DNA of 55,556 nucleotides from Paludibacteraceae bacterium (GCA_017525455.1 JAFXSS010000104.1:1-55556); one strand, 5' to 3'; numbered from the stretch's first letter, positions 1 through 7,003 are shown. Notes: generated by a model from the sequence alone, not told the origin. A program made the numbers and translations.

Positions 1-112
1 CGGGCAGGTACGGCACGTCGGAAAGGACGGTCACGCCCGAACAGTCGTACTGCAGGCGTCGCAAACGCAGGGCGTCGTTAGTCTCGAACAGCAGACGACC
101 TACATGGGCCAT
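1..112 (-). CDS. Partial CDS, N-terminal 37 residues, unrecognised
   Basis: An open frame runs leftward from an ATG at 112-110 and leaves the window at base 1. It encodes MAHVGRLLFETNDALRLRRL and about 17 more residues. I do not recognise the family. Support for a real gene is mainly the two Bacteroidetes-type -7 boxes on the minus strand just upstream (136-143 and 152-159), with no other gene on that strand to use them. There is too little protein to assign a function. Confidence 0.5.
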   Translation of the reverse strand, partial: MAHVGRLLFETNDALRLRRLQYDCSGVTVLSDVPYLP

Positions 113-151
113 AATTTTTGAGTATATCGGCATCGCAAAGGTAAGTTGGCG

Positions 152-183
152 CAAAGGTACTAAAAAATTCTGACTTATGCAAG
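152..183 (-). promoter_or_regulatory. Promoter of the cut-off minus-strand gene
   Basis: On the minus strand TACCTTTG (159-152) is preceded 20 bp upstream by CTTG (183-180), matching the Bacteroidetes -33/-7 pattern. A second TACCTTTG at 143-136 lies closer to the start codon and could be an alternative or tandem start. Confidence 0.6.
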
Positions 184-212
184 TGACAACTGTAATTTTT
201 TAGCAAAAAATA

Positions 213-244
213 TTTGCGCGTTCGAAAAAATTTTTGTAACTTTG
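213..244 (+). promoter_or_regulatory. Promoter of the GH3-family gene
   Basis: TTTG (213-216), a 20-bp spacer and TAACTTTG (237-244), the Bacteroidetes primary sigma pattern. It implies a leader of about 68 nt before the ATG at 319, which supports that start over the in-frame upstream ATG at 214, as 214 lies inside the promoter. Confidence 0.75.
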
Positions 245-318
245 CATTTGCTTGCGTTGCAAGTTTGATTAAAAATCAAAAATCTATAAATTCAACCATA
301 AATTCTAAATATTTCAAT

Positions 319-2013
319 ATGGAAAAACCAGTTAGTGCTTTTGTTCCCAACTTCCTGCTTGGAATGGCAGGAGGTATTCAATATCTAAAACTCAAATCCG
401 TCAGCCGCAACCCTCGCCGTGCGAGCGAGCAGACCTTGCGCGGTATTCTCACCTATGCCAAGGACACCGTTTATGGCCGTGAGCATCATTTTGCCGATAT
501 CCTGGCTGCTAAGGATGACAAGGAGTTATATGCTCTTTACCAACAGTACGTGCCCGCGCAGGAGTATGAGGCATTGCGCCCGTACGTGGAACGCCACAAG
601 CAGGGTGAGGAGAACGTGCTCTTTCCGGGCAAACCTATCATGTACGCCACCACCTCAGGCACCACAAAGGAACCGAAATGGGTGCCCATCACTGATGTGT
701 ATCTCAACTCCGTCTATGGCAAGATGACCAAGGTTTGGCTGTTCAACTTCATCAAGAACCGTCCGAAGGTGTTCACCGGCAAGATTGTCAGCATCGTGGG
801 TAAGGTTATCGAGGGTTATGCACCCGACGGCACGGTGTTCGGGTCGGTCAGCGGTGTCACGCAGCGTGACTGCCCGAAGTTTGTCAAGAAACTCTACGCC
901 TCGCCGGCTGATGTGTTCTCTATCACTGATTACAACGCGCGCTACTATGCTATCATGCGTATGGGTATTGAGCGCAACATTACCCTGATTGTCACCGCCA
1001 ACCCGTCAACCATCGTCGAGATGCAGAACAATGTCAACGAGTTCTACGACCAGTATGTCGATGACATTGAGCACGGCACGCTCAACAAGGATCTAAATAT
1101 CTCTCCCGAGATTCGCGCCGCTATCCAGCCGTATCTCAAGCCCAATCCCGAACGTGCTGCTGAGCTCCGTGCGCTCAAGCAGAAGTACGGCACGGTGCTG
1201 CCTAAGCACTATTGGCCCAACCTGCAGATATTGAACACCTGGAAGTGCGGAAACACTAAGGTGTATGTCGATAAGTTCGAGCATTCGTTCCCCGAGCAGA
1301 TGTTACACCAGGAGTTCGGCTATTTCTCTTCGGAGTGCCGTTTCGGTTTGGTGCTCGACGATACCAACAACACCGTCCTCTTCCCGCATTTCCACTACTA
1401 CGAGTTCATCGAGGAACATGATTTGGAAAACGAGCATCCGCACTTCCTGCAACTCCACGAACTGGAGCAAGGCAAACGTTACTGCCCGTACGTAACAACA
1501 TACGCCGGTTTGTACCGTTATAACATGAACGATCTGGTGGAAGTTGGGCCCAACTTCGTAAACACGCCTACCGTGCACATGATTCAAAAAGTCAACGGCA
1601 TCGTTACCATGACTGGTGAGAAACTGCACGAGCGCCAGTTCATCGAGGCGGTGCACACAGCAGAGAAAGAACTGCAGATGCCCGTTAAGTTCTTCGTGGG
1701 ATTTGCCGACCTGAGCATTTCGGCGTACCACTTCTATTACGAGTTTGAGGACCTCGCCACCACACAGCAGCAGGCGGAGCAGTTCACGCAGAAAGTTGAT
1801 CAGGTGCTGAAGCAGACGAACATCGAGTACAAAGCCAAACGGGAGTCGTTCCGCGTCAAGGATCCTGTTACACATCGCTTGCAGCGCGAGTCATTCGAGC
1901 ACTTCAAGGCACAGTGTATAGCAGAAGGCGCACGCGACGGACAGTTCAAGATGAACCTGCTCATGCAGGACGAGAAACGCCACGCCAAGTTCAAATCTCT
2001 TGTTATAGAGTAA
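319..2013 (+). CDS. GH3 auxin-responsive-promoter-like family protein (adenylate-forming)
   Basis: The product has 564 residues from the ATG at 319. An in-frame ATG at 214 would give 599 residues but lies upstream of the transcription start. It shows the nucleotide-binding loop of the GH3 superfamily, ATTSGTTKEPKWVP, near residues 110-123. The later part contains conserved blocks such as YRYNMNDLVEV and MTGEKLHE that close the adenylation active site. Plant GH3 enzymes adenylate an acyl acid and join it to an amino acid. Bacteroidetes homologues are common, but their substrate is not established, so acyl-acid amido synthetase is a family-level call only. The protein has no signal peptide and is presumably cytoplasmic. 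It is monocistronic, with its own promoter at 213-244 and a terminator at 2035-2067. Confidence 0.85.
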   Translation: MEKPVSAFVPNFLLGMAGGIQYLKLKSVSRNPRRASEQTLRGILTYAKDTVYGREHHFADILAAKDDKELYALYQQYVPAQEYEALRPYVERHKQGEENVLFPGKPIMYATTSGTTKEPKWVPITDVYLNSVYGKMTKVWLFNFIKNRPKVFTGKIVSIVGKVIEGYAPDGTVFGSVSGVTQRDCPKFVKKLYASPADVFSITDYNARYYAIMRMGIERNITLIVTANPSTIVEMQNNVNEFYDQYVDDIEHGTLNKDLNISPEIRAAIQPYLKPNPERAAELRALKQKYGTVLPKHYWPNLQILNTWKCGNTKVYVDKFEHSFPEQMLHQEFGYFSSECRFGLVLDDTNNTVLFPHFHYYEFIEEHDLENEHPHFLQLHELEQGKRYCPYVTTYAGLYRYNMNDLVEVGPNFVNTPTVHMIQKVNGIVTMTGEKLHERQFIEAVHTAEKELQMPVKFFVGFADLSISAYHFYYEFEDLATTQQQAEQFTQKVDQVLKQTNIEYKAKRESFRVKDPVTHRLQRESFEHFKAQCIAEGARDGQFKMNLLMQDEKRHAKFKSLVIE

Positions 2014-2034
2014 CACACCATACTGTTAGACAAA

Positions 2035-2067
2035 ACATCCCGCCTTTCGTGGCGGGATGTTTGTTTG
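2035..2067 (+). terminator. Bidirectional terminator between convergent genes
   Basis: A perfect 10-bp stem ACATCCCGCC/GGCGGGATGT with loop TTTCGT (2035-2060) is followed by TTTGTTTG on the plus strand and TTTTG on the minus strand. It sits between the GH3-like gene and the convergent secreted protein gene ending at 2069. Confidence 0.85.
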
Positions 2068-2068
2068 T

Positions 2069-2683
2069 TCAGTCAACGTATGTCACATAACTGCCGCGGA
2101 CGCATTTCCAACGGCCGTTGTTAAGCAAACTGACTTCGTCACCATACACTCCGTCAATTTTTCTGCCGGTATCATCCACTGCGTACCAATACCTGCCTTG
2201 TTTAACCAGAAAACAGCCGTTGTAGAACATGTACGGAGTCTCTTGGGAATAACACTCTACTTTACTACCGTTGCAGTGGTAGATATCCCAATAACCGGAT
2301 GAGCGTAGAACAGTAACGTAACCCCAAGGATAGTATAGTATCTCTTTGCCATAGATCCCGCTGACCAAATCGCCATCCTCATCCGCAATATACCATGTTC
2401 CGCTCCTGCGAACCTTGTAATAGCCGTTGTACAACAGGCTTATCTCATCACCGTACAGGATGGAATAGCCGTTGCGATAGACATACGTTGTCCTGCCGGA
2501 TAGCCGCACGTAGCAACCGTTCCAGAGATCCTGATAATCCTCGTTGCAACCGACGGCTTTGCGCGTGGTAACTTCGTGGCCTGTGTCCTCGAACCACAGA
2601 TCATACTTGTCGGAAACGACATACTGCGCGTGTAGCGACATGCCCGCCACGATAGCGAGAAGCAAGGTGTATAGCTTTTTCAT
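2069..2683 (-). CDS. Secreted WG-repeat-like protein
   Basis: 204 residues. An N-terminal signal peptide (MKKLYTLLLAIVAGMSLHAQ, cleavage after about residue 20) is followed by about five imperfect repeats of 30-40 residues. Each repeat carries aromatic motifs such as YGDEISLLYNG, GTWYIADEDG, SGYWDIYHCNG and RYWYAVDDTG. The repeat style (short beta hairpins with W/Y and D-x-x-G turns) resembles WG repeats, which probably form a beta-rich ligand-binding surface. No catalytic motif is visible. It is periplasmic or surface exposed and its function is unknown. It is convergent with the GH3-like gene and shares the terminator at 2035-2067. I see no clear TAnnTTTG promoter upstream. Confidence 0.75.
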   Translation of the reverse strand: MKKLYTLLLAIVAGMSLHAQYVVSDKYDLWFEDTGHEVTTRKAVGCNEDYQDLWNGCYVRLSGRTTYVYRNGYSILYGDEISLLYNGYYKVRRSGTWYIADEDGDLVSGIYGKEILYYPWGYVTVLRSSGYWDIYHCNGSKVECYSQETPYMFYNGCFLVKQGRYWYAVDDTGRKIDGVYGDEVSLLNNGRWKCVRGSYVTYVD

Positions 2684-2763
2684 AAGGATGATATTTTACG
2701 GGTTACACAACTTGTTTGCCAACATTATCACAAATTGCATGCCAGCACTTTCTTGCATGGACA

Positions 2764-2800
2764 GAAAAAACAGTGTGGCTCTCGAATGAAGCCACACTGT
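2764..2800 (-). terminator. Terminator of the BspA-like gene
   Basis: Read on the minus strand, CAGTGTGGCT, a 9-nt loop and AGCCACACTG form a perfect 10-bp stem (2799-2771) followed by TTTTTTCTG (2770-2762). It lies 35 bp beyond the stop of the gene at 2835-4265. Confidence 0.85.
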
Positions 2801-2834
2801 GCTGAGTAGTCAACAGGATTGCGCCGATGACAAA

Positions 2835-4265
2835 TTATCTCACTTCTTGCCCTTGGACGGTGTAAGTCTTGTCACCACGTAAGATGAATAGTTGACCGTC
2901 AATCAGTTTCTTACGGAACACGGTGTTGCCAGCATTGACGTCGTTGAGAGCATTAAGATCAGCCTCAAATTGGGCTGTCAACGATAAGTCTTTCTCCACT
3001 TTAATCGTTCTGGTAGCAGATTCATCGTTATCGCTCCATTTAACGAAATGATAGCCTTCATTTGGCGTTGCTGATATATTGATATTTGTCAAATAATCAA
3101 ATGTTCCTGCACCTTCGACCTTGCCTTGTTCTGCGTCGCACTCAAGAGTAATTGTATATTGATTAGGGGCAAATTCGGCTGTATATGTCACATCTTCTGT
3201 GGGATCAATGGTCCGCGGATTATCTGTATTACCATCACTCCATTGCGTAAAATGGTAGCCGTAATTAGCTGTTGCAGTTGTTTTGGTTGTACATATTGAT
3301 TTTATCTCAGTAACGCTACCTTTATTCTTATCCGCTGAAACAGATTTAGCGGCCGCCTCAGGTTCTTGTATTAATGATGCATATTCTGTCCATTCTTTTT
3401 TGTAGGCATTTACAGAACCACATGGGACATATATTTTTAGAGACGATGAAGCTTCATCAAAGACTTCACTACCACCCAAACCGTCTTTTGTGCCCATGCC
3501 TATTGGAGAAGGATTTCCCACATATACAGTAGTTAGTTGCGAACAGTATGCAAACGCTCGATAACCAATAAAAGTAATACTCTTCGGGATAGTTACTGTG
3601 CTGATTTTACTTGAAGAAAAGCATTGACTCGGAATGCGTTCTACCTCATTGCCTATATATAAACATTTTTTAGCGCTAAAGTTATAATATATACTTTGAC
3701 CGTTTTTTGCCGATGGATAATCTATTGCATTCCAATAAAGTGTATCCGGCGTACTACTACCGGAAAATGCACATACACCAATATAAATTACACTCTTACC
3801 TATAGTAAGTGAGGATATTTGGGGACATTCTTCGAAAGCACGCTCTTCGATATTTGTAACACAATCTCCAATGACAACTGAGGTTAAATTATAACAGTGA
3901 CGGAATGCACGAGCACCAATATGGGTGACGTTATTATCAGGTATTTTAACTGATTTTAAACTTTCGCAACCACAGAAAGCATAGTCAGAAATCGATTTAA
4001 CTGGGTATTTTTCTCCATCAACCGATATTGAAGATGGAATATTGGCTGAGGTAATATTCCACCCTTCATTATAAACAGTATATTTATCCCCCGTTGCATA
4101 ATCCTTTTTCTCCGTTTTGGACTTATATGTAACGACTGCGTATTCGTATTTATTACCAGTAGGATTTTTGAGCTCGTAATACAAGTCGCCGATTTTAATA
4201 CTAGAGAACATAGTTCCCACGCTTGCTGTAAGCGCAAGGAATAAAGTAAATAGTTTTGTTTTCAT
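2835..4265 (-). CDS. Secreted BspA-like leucine-rich-repeat protein with InlB B-type repeats
   Basis: 476 residues from the ATG at 4265. A codon seven triplets upstream (4286) is also ATG, but the signal peptide MKTKLFTLFLALTASVGTMF begins at 4265. Residues of about 60-280 carry BspA-type LRR_5 repeats (for example SISDYAFCGCESLKSVKIPD and IGARAFRHCYNLTSVVIGD). They are followed by two divergent InlB B-repeat-like modules marked by GYHFTQWSDG and GYHFVKWSDN. The C-terminus LIDGQLFILRGDKTYTVQGQ is a short tail also seen in the protein at 50857-52776. BspA-like proteins are surface adhesins; that role is inferred here. The gene lies in an AT-rich stretch. Its leader shares a hairpin element with the lipoprotein gene at 4966-5787. 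Confidence 0.85.
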   Translation of the reverse strand: MKTKLFTLFLALTASVGTMFSSIKIGDLYYELKNPTGNKYEYAVVTYKSKTEKKDYATGDKYTVYNEGWNITSANIPSSISVDGEKYPVKSISDYAFCGCESLKSVKIPDNNVTHIGARAFRHCYNLTSVVIGDCVTNIEERAFEECPQISSLTIGKSVIYIGVCAFSGSSTPDTLYWNAIDYPSAKNGQSIYYNFSAKKCLYIGNEVERIPSQCFSSSKISTVTIPKSITFIGYRAFAYCSQLTTVYVGNPSPIGMGTKDGLGGSEVFDEASSSLKIYVPCGSVNAYKKEWTEYASLIQEPEAAAKSVSADKNKGSVTEIKSICTTKTTATANYGYHFTQWSDGNTDNPRTIDPTEDVTYTAEFAPNQYTITLECDAEQGKVEGAGTFDYLTNINISATPNEGYHFVKWSDNDESATRTIKVEKDLSLTAQFEADLNALNDVNAGNTVFRKKLIDGQLFILRGDKTYTVQGQEVR

Positions 4266-4280
4266 TGTTTTGTTGTTTTG

Positions 4281-4302
4281 TCCCATCTAATGCCTTCAGG
4301 GA
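4281..4302 (-). promoter_or_regulatory. Shared leader hairpin, copy 2
   Basis: On the minus strand TCCC, TGAAGGCATTAGAT and GGGA form a short stem-loop 15 nt before the start codon at 4265. The same element with a different but still pairing stem occurs at 5805-5824 before another secreted gene. The role is unknown. Confidence 0.45.
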
Positions 4303-4321
4303 TTGGCTTATTGAATAGTCT

Positions 4322-4609
4322 TTAACGACTGAGAAGTTTATTAATTATCTCATCAAATTCTGAATTTTCGATAGGCATCATGAATTCATTATTCAACCAT
4401 TCTCCACGTTTTAAGATGGAACCATCAGCTGCATACAACGTGCCTAATCCATTACGGATATCATTGTTAGTTGTATAACCGATGTATTTCGTGTCGTCTG
4501 TATACGTCAAGGTATTCCAGCCTCTTGATCCATAAGATATTTCTCTAACAAATGGCATAATCTTATACCCTTCATCCGTGTCGGGCGCAACTTCTTTATC
4601 AAATATCAT
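4322..4609 (-). CDS. Small protein with MORN-like C-terminal segment, unknown function
   Basis: 95 residues. Its ATG overlaps the end of the preceding gene by 11 bp (the ATG lies within the codons for the last residues NDI), indicating translational coupling. Residues of about 45-75 contain the string GLGTLYAADGSILKRGEW, which matches the G-x-G-x-x-Y/G-x-x-G rhythm of a MORN repeat. The N-terminal half is unrecognised. There is no signal peptide. It is third in a tightly overlapping set (4966-5787, 4599-4979, 4322-4609). Confidence rests on the overlap pattern and the MORN-like segment. Confidence 0.5.
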   Translation of the reverse strand: MIFDKEVAPDTDEGYKIMPFVREISYGSRGWNTLTYTDDTKYIGYTTNNDIRNGLGTLYAADGSILKRGEWLNNEFMMPIENSEFDEIINKLLSR

Positions 4610-4979
4610 TTAGGTTAATGATACAATTTCGCATATATGCGTACTTCTTGGCAGAAATGTGGTTGATGCCTTTTCTCAAATACCTTTGGATACATGCCAC
4701 GGCATTTTCTGCAAAATGCTGAGTACAATGACCACTATTCTGCCTTATCGCGGTAGTCGGATAGCGTCTGTTTATTCTGCGCTGAATAGAACGCGTAAGA
4801 GCTTGATTAAACTCTTTCGACCATACTCGATTCTTAACGCTTAATGCGACCTTCTGTAGTTCATACGAACTATGTTTCCATGTGCCGTTCGTATAATCAT
4901 AACTATCTGCTAGTTCTTTCAATGCGGCACGTAAAGGTCTGTCATTTTGTATCATATTCTTACATTCATTTAGGAACAT
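4599..4979 (-). CDS. Hypothetical basic protein, unrecognised
   Basis: 126 residues from the ATG at 4979, which overlaps the upstream lipoprotein gene by 14 bp. An ATG at 4955 would give 118 residues and avoid the overlap. The middle and C-terminal parts are rich in Arg and Lys (SIQRRINRRYP, IQRYLRKGINH), with no membrane segment and no signal peptide. I recognise no domain. It is probably co-transcribed and translationally coupled with both neighbours. It may be an intracellular partner of the overlapping MORN-like protein, but nothing in the sequence shows this. A degenerate frame cannot be excluded. Confidence 0.4.
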   Translation of the reverse strand: MFLNECKNMIQNDRPLRAALKELADSYDYTNGTWKHSSYELQKVALSVKNRVWSKEFNQALTRSIQRRINRRYPTTAIRQNSGHCTQHFAENAVACIQRYLRKGINHISAKKYAYMRNCIINLNDI

Positions 4980-5787
4980 CTCTTACCAAACGGACAGAGT
5001 GTTTAACAGATCGACCGTAATAACCACCTCCCACGGCATACCAATCTCCATCTTTTCTATAAAAATGGAAGCTATATGCACCATAATCTACATTATTATC
5101 TTCTTCAGGCGAAGCAGACCAATATCTCCCCATGATTTGAACTTCTTTAATAATATATGACGTGTATGCTGCCGGTAAAAAGACTGCGCCCGCTTTTTCC
5201 AATTTCTCCCAATCGGCTAATGAGTAAGTTTCACCGTAACTAACCATTACGTCATATGGGGCGTTCGCGCTCCAGTTATCAGGAAGGAATATTATACCAA
5301 ATATTCCTTCGATAATACCACACGAGTAAAGGAATTCCGCACCTTCTCTACCATTGTATAAATAACTCCATTCTTCTTCGGTTAAAGTGCGCCAGGAATA
5401 GGAGCGCCCGTTACTAATTTGATTTTGTCCCCAATCAACAAATGTACCATATTCTTCGTTCTTTTGACTCGACTTAACAGGGTTATCGCCTGTGCCCCAT
5501 CCAAAAACATCTATCCACCCATCACTAAGCTTATAGCCGCCTTTATCTGTAGGACCGATAATGTCATATTGCTGTTCCGCGAAGCTCCACGTACCCGTTT
5601 CTATTTGATACCGTAAATTACCTTGCGAGAACTGCACCTGCTTGTTGTCACTAATAGAGAATTTTCCGGGCAGTGCCCCATTAATAATTTGATTACTCGG
5701 ATCATTTTCCCCGTTGTCTACTTGATTTTGTCCTGTGCATGCAAGCATTCCTAATGTTGCGATTGCAAAAATTAAAAATTTTTTCAT
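4966..5787 (-). CDS. Lipoprotein of the FISUMP / major paralogous domain type
   Basis: 273 residues. A lipoprotein signal MKKFLIFAIATLGMLACTGQ puts the acylated Cys at residue 17. The rest matches the Bacteroidales family with GKFSISDNKQVQFSQGNLRY, WSFAEQQYDIIG, WIDVFGWGTGDNP, SWRTLTEEEWSYLYN and GRYWSASPEEDN. This resembles the Fibrobacter succinogenes major paralogous domain, whose biochemical role is unknown. It is cell-envelope anchored and probably surface exposed. It is first of three overlapping genes. Its leader contains the shared hairpin element (5805-5824) and, further upstream, a terminator-like hairpin (5861-5898) and a folded tract. Confidence 0.75.
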   Translation of the reverse strand: MKKFLIFAIATLGMLACTGQNQVDNGENDPSNQIINGALPGKFSISDNKQVQFSQGNLRYQIETGTWSFAEQQYDIIGPTDKGGYKLSDGWIDVFGWGTGDNPVKSSQKNEEYGTFVDWGQNQISNGRSYSWRTLTEEEWSYLYNGREGAEFLYSCGIIEGIFGIIFLPDNWSANAPYDVMVSYGETYSLADWEKLEKAGAVFLPAAYTSYIIKEVQIMGRYWSASPEEDNNVDYGAYSFHFYRKDGDWYAVGGGYYGRSVKHSVRLVRDVPK

Positions 5788-5804
5788 AATTGTTTGTAGT
5801 TTCC

Positions 5805-5824
5805 CCCCTCTAACGCCTTCGGGG
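5805..5824 (-). promoter_or_regulatory. Shared leader hairpin, copy 1
   Basis: On the minus strand CCCC, GAAGGCGTTAGA and GGGG form a stem-loop 17 nt before the start at 5787. Compared with the copy at 4281-4302, the loop GAAGGCnTTAGA is kept and the stem pairs change together. Similarity continues both ways (AAGCCAATC upstream, ACAAACAA-type sequence to the ATG). Confidence 0.45.
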
Positions 5825-5860
5825 ATTGGATTGGCTTTTATATTTGTTTACATCTATTTA

Positions 5861-5898
5861 CACACAAAAAGCGGGACTGCAATGTTGCTGTTCCGCTT
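5861..5898 (-). terminator. Terminator-like hairpin ahead of the lipoprotein gene
   Basis: On the minus strand AAGCGG (5898-5893) pairs with CCGCTT (5874-5869), with an inner GCAA/TTGC stem, and is followed by TTTTTGTGTG. It lies 74 nt before the ATG at 5787. It either ends the transcript from the promoter at 6426-6457 or acts as an attenuator. Confidence 0.6.
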
Positions 5899-6213
5899 AC
5901 AGAGGCTCTGGTATTGCCTTAACTTCCGAACAAGCAACACTATAGCCCACGCTGTATGTATATAGTGCACGCAGTGCGTGTACGCAAATACACACCATGA
6001 GCATCTTCGTGCTGCAATGTTTTGGTCGTTAGTTTAGAATTTACCAGATTCCTGTAAGCCAAAACAAAGCGCGTAAGACGCTTTTTGTATTATGTCTTTC
6101 CCGATATTTACGTCATCGGGGTGACGCATCGTTTTTTACGCTGTCGATGGCAGCGACCGCATAACCTGCGGTGAGGTGTTAGTCAGCGGAGCTGAGCTCC
6201 TTAATATATGCCT
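5899..6213 (-). ncRNA. Densely folded non-coding tract (candidate structured RNA or leader)
   Basis: No credible protein frame is present. Stems visible by eye are 5965-5983 (GTGCACGC/GCGTGTAC with one wobble), 6019-6025 with 6059-6065 (GTTTTGG/CCAAAAC), 6066-6084 (AAAGCG/CGCTTT), 6100-6120 (CCCGAT/ATCGGG) or alternatively 6111-6126 (CGTCA/TGACG), 6140-6154, 6156-6172 (ACCGCA/TGCGGT) and 6188-6200. On the minus strand the tract lies between the promoter at 6426-6457 and the terminator at 5861-5898. It could be the 3' part of the truncated nucleotidyltransferase transcript, a long leader for the lipoprotein gene, or a free small RNA. It does not look like tmRNA, RNase P RNA or 4.5S RNA. Confidence 0.4.
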
Positions 6214-6360
6214 CTATCTGCGGAAAAGCAAATCAATATCACTGTCCGGACGTTCGTCGCCACGGGCACAAGAGCCGAACAGGTACGCTCGTTCGACCGG
6301 CTGGGTGGCAAGATACGCTTGTATCTTCGGAATCATTGCTTGTACTTCAGGACTTGGCAT
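6214..6360 (-). pseudogene. Truncated MNT-type nucleotidyltransferase
   Basis: 48 codons from the ATG at 6360. The fragment has the minimal nucleotidyltransferase signature LFGSCARGDERPDSDIDLL at residues 27-45. This is the G-S-x(n)-D-x-D block that holds the first two metal-binding Asp residues. The frame then stops at 6214-6216, only three residues after DIDLL, so the remainder of the fold and the third carboxylate are missing. Intact MNT proteins are about 95-110 residues and are often paired with HEPN partners; none is present here. A well-formed promoter (6426-6457) still drives it. I read it as a decayed gene, although expression of the 48-residue peptide is possible. Confidence 0.65.
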
Positions 6361-6425
6361 AAAGTCATTTGCGGTTTTTGATGCACCGCCAAAGTTAATC
6401 GGCAATTGTTCAACGTTTTCGCCTG

Positions 6426-6457
6426 CAAAGATAATAAAAAATATTGAATTATGCAAA
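6426..6457 (-). promoter_or_regulatory. Promoter upstream of the truncated nucleotidyltransferase
   Basis: On the minus strand TTTG (6457-6454), a 20-bp spacer and TATCTTTG (6433-6426): an exact match to the pattern used by the housekeeping genes in this window. The predicted start near 6420 gives a leader of about 60 nt. Confidence 0.75.
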
Positions 6458-6517
6458 TAATTTTGCATATTTGTCTCCGCCGCACAAAGAAAAATAACTT
6501 TTGCAACCGAATCAAGC

Positions 6518-6548
6518 AAAAAGCCTGCTCTGCTCGCCGGGCTTTTTT
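6518..6548. terminator. Bidirectional terminator-like hairpin
   Basis: AAAAAGCC (6518-6525) pairs with GGCTTTTT (6540-6547) around a 14-nt GC-rich loop, with T runs on both strands. No plus-strand gene precedes it. On the minus strand it could end a transcript from the unassigned region 6549-6754. Confidence 0.55.
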
Positions 6549-6754
6549 ACCTCATGTCAACCGCACTCTGAGCGCAAAACGATACTTCTCCGGTACTCTT
6601 CAGAGGGTGAGTAGGGGTAATCCTAGACCTTATACATTCCCACACCGCTGTATCTATCTCTTTTTCAGTAACTTACATAGCATTTTTCGAGCCGCAAATT
6701 TTCAGGCATTTTTGCTATAAATTCGCATGAATGAACTTTCTGCAGAAACAAAAA
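6549..6754. other. Unassigned intergenic stretch
   Basis: No convincing protein frame, known RNA or promoter. A weak pairing of CACTCTGA with TCAGAGGGTG (about 6563-6610) is present. It is bounded by the terminator-like hairpin at 6518-6548 and the tRNA terminator at 6755-6785. Confidence 0.3.
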
Positions 6755-6785
6755 GAAAAACACCTCACAAGTAAACTTGCAGGTG
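6755..6785 (-). terminator. Terminator of tRNA-Leu
   Basis: On the minus strand CACCT-g-CAAGT, loop, ACTTG-tg-AGGTG (6785-6761) is followed by TTTTTC and then TTTTTG. It lies 20 bp past the 3' end of the tRNA. Confidence 0.75.
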
Positions 6786-6805
6786 CTCTTCTTTTCGTTT
6801 CTCAG

Positions 6806-6891
6806 TACCGCGAGTGGGACTTGAACCCACACAGCCGTTTCGGGCCAAAGGATTTTAAGTCCTTCGTGTCTACCGATTCCACCATCGCGGC
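6806..6891 (-). tRNA. tRNA-Leu(UAA)
   Basis: An 86-nt class II tRNA. The acceptor stem GCCGCGA pairs with TCGCGGT, with a G-U first pair. The D arm has GGTAGAC, and the anticodon stem AAGGA/TCCTT holds loop CTTAAAA with anticodon TAA. A long variable arm and the T arm GTGGGTTCAAGTCCCAC follow. The discriminator base is A73 and the CCA end is not encoded. Its own promoter lies at 6905-6936. The accessory AT-rich stretch lies on its 3' side, the usual side for tRNA-targeted integration, but I see no integrase and no repeated copy of the tRNA end. Confidence 0.97.
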
Positions 6892-6904
6892 AGTAAAAAC
6901 AGCG

Positions 6905-6936
6905 CAAAGATACGATATTTTATTGAAATTTGCAAA
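6905..6936 (-). promoter_or_regulatory. Promoter of tRNA-Leu
   Basis: On the minus strand TTTG (6936-6933), 20 bp and TATCTTTG (6912-6905), 13 bp before the tRNA 5' end. This is a textbook Bacteroidetes promoter. Confidence 0.85.
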
Positions 6937-6971
6937 TTTTTGACCAAAAATCGTAAAAAAAAGTATAGACA

Positions 6972-7003
6972 TTTGCAAATATCAGAAATTTTACTTATCT
7001 TTG
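6972..7003 (+). promoter_or_regulatory. Promoter of pfp operon
   Basis: TTTG (6972-6975), 20 bp and TATCTTTG (6996-7003). It gives a leader of about 120 nt before the pfp ATG at 7130. It is divergent from, but not overlapping, the tRNA-Leu promoter. Confidence 0.8.

Noticed and set aside
4281-5824. The leader elements with GGCGTTAGA / GGCATTAGA as integron attC sites flanking gene cassettes
   Set aside because: The core does not fit GTTRRRY in both copies, and I found no matching R''/L'' inverted partner upstream. No integrase is present.
6665-6943. Open frames crossing the tRNA-Leu gene on both strands
   Set aside because: They run through the tRNA, its promoter and its terminator; the tRNA explains the sequence.
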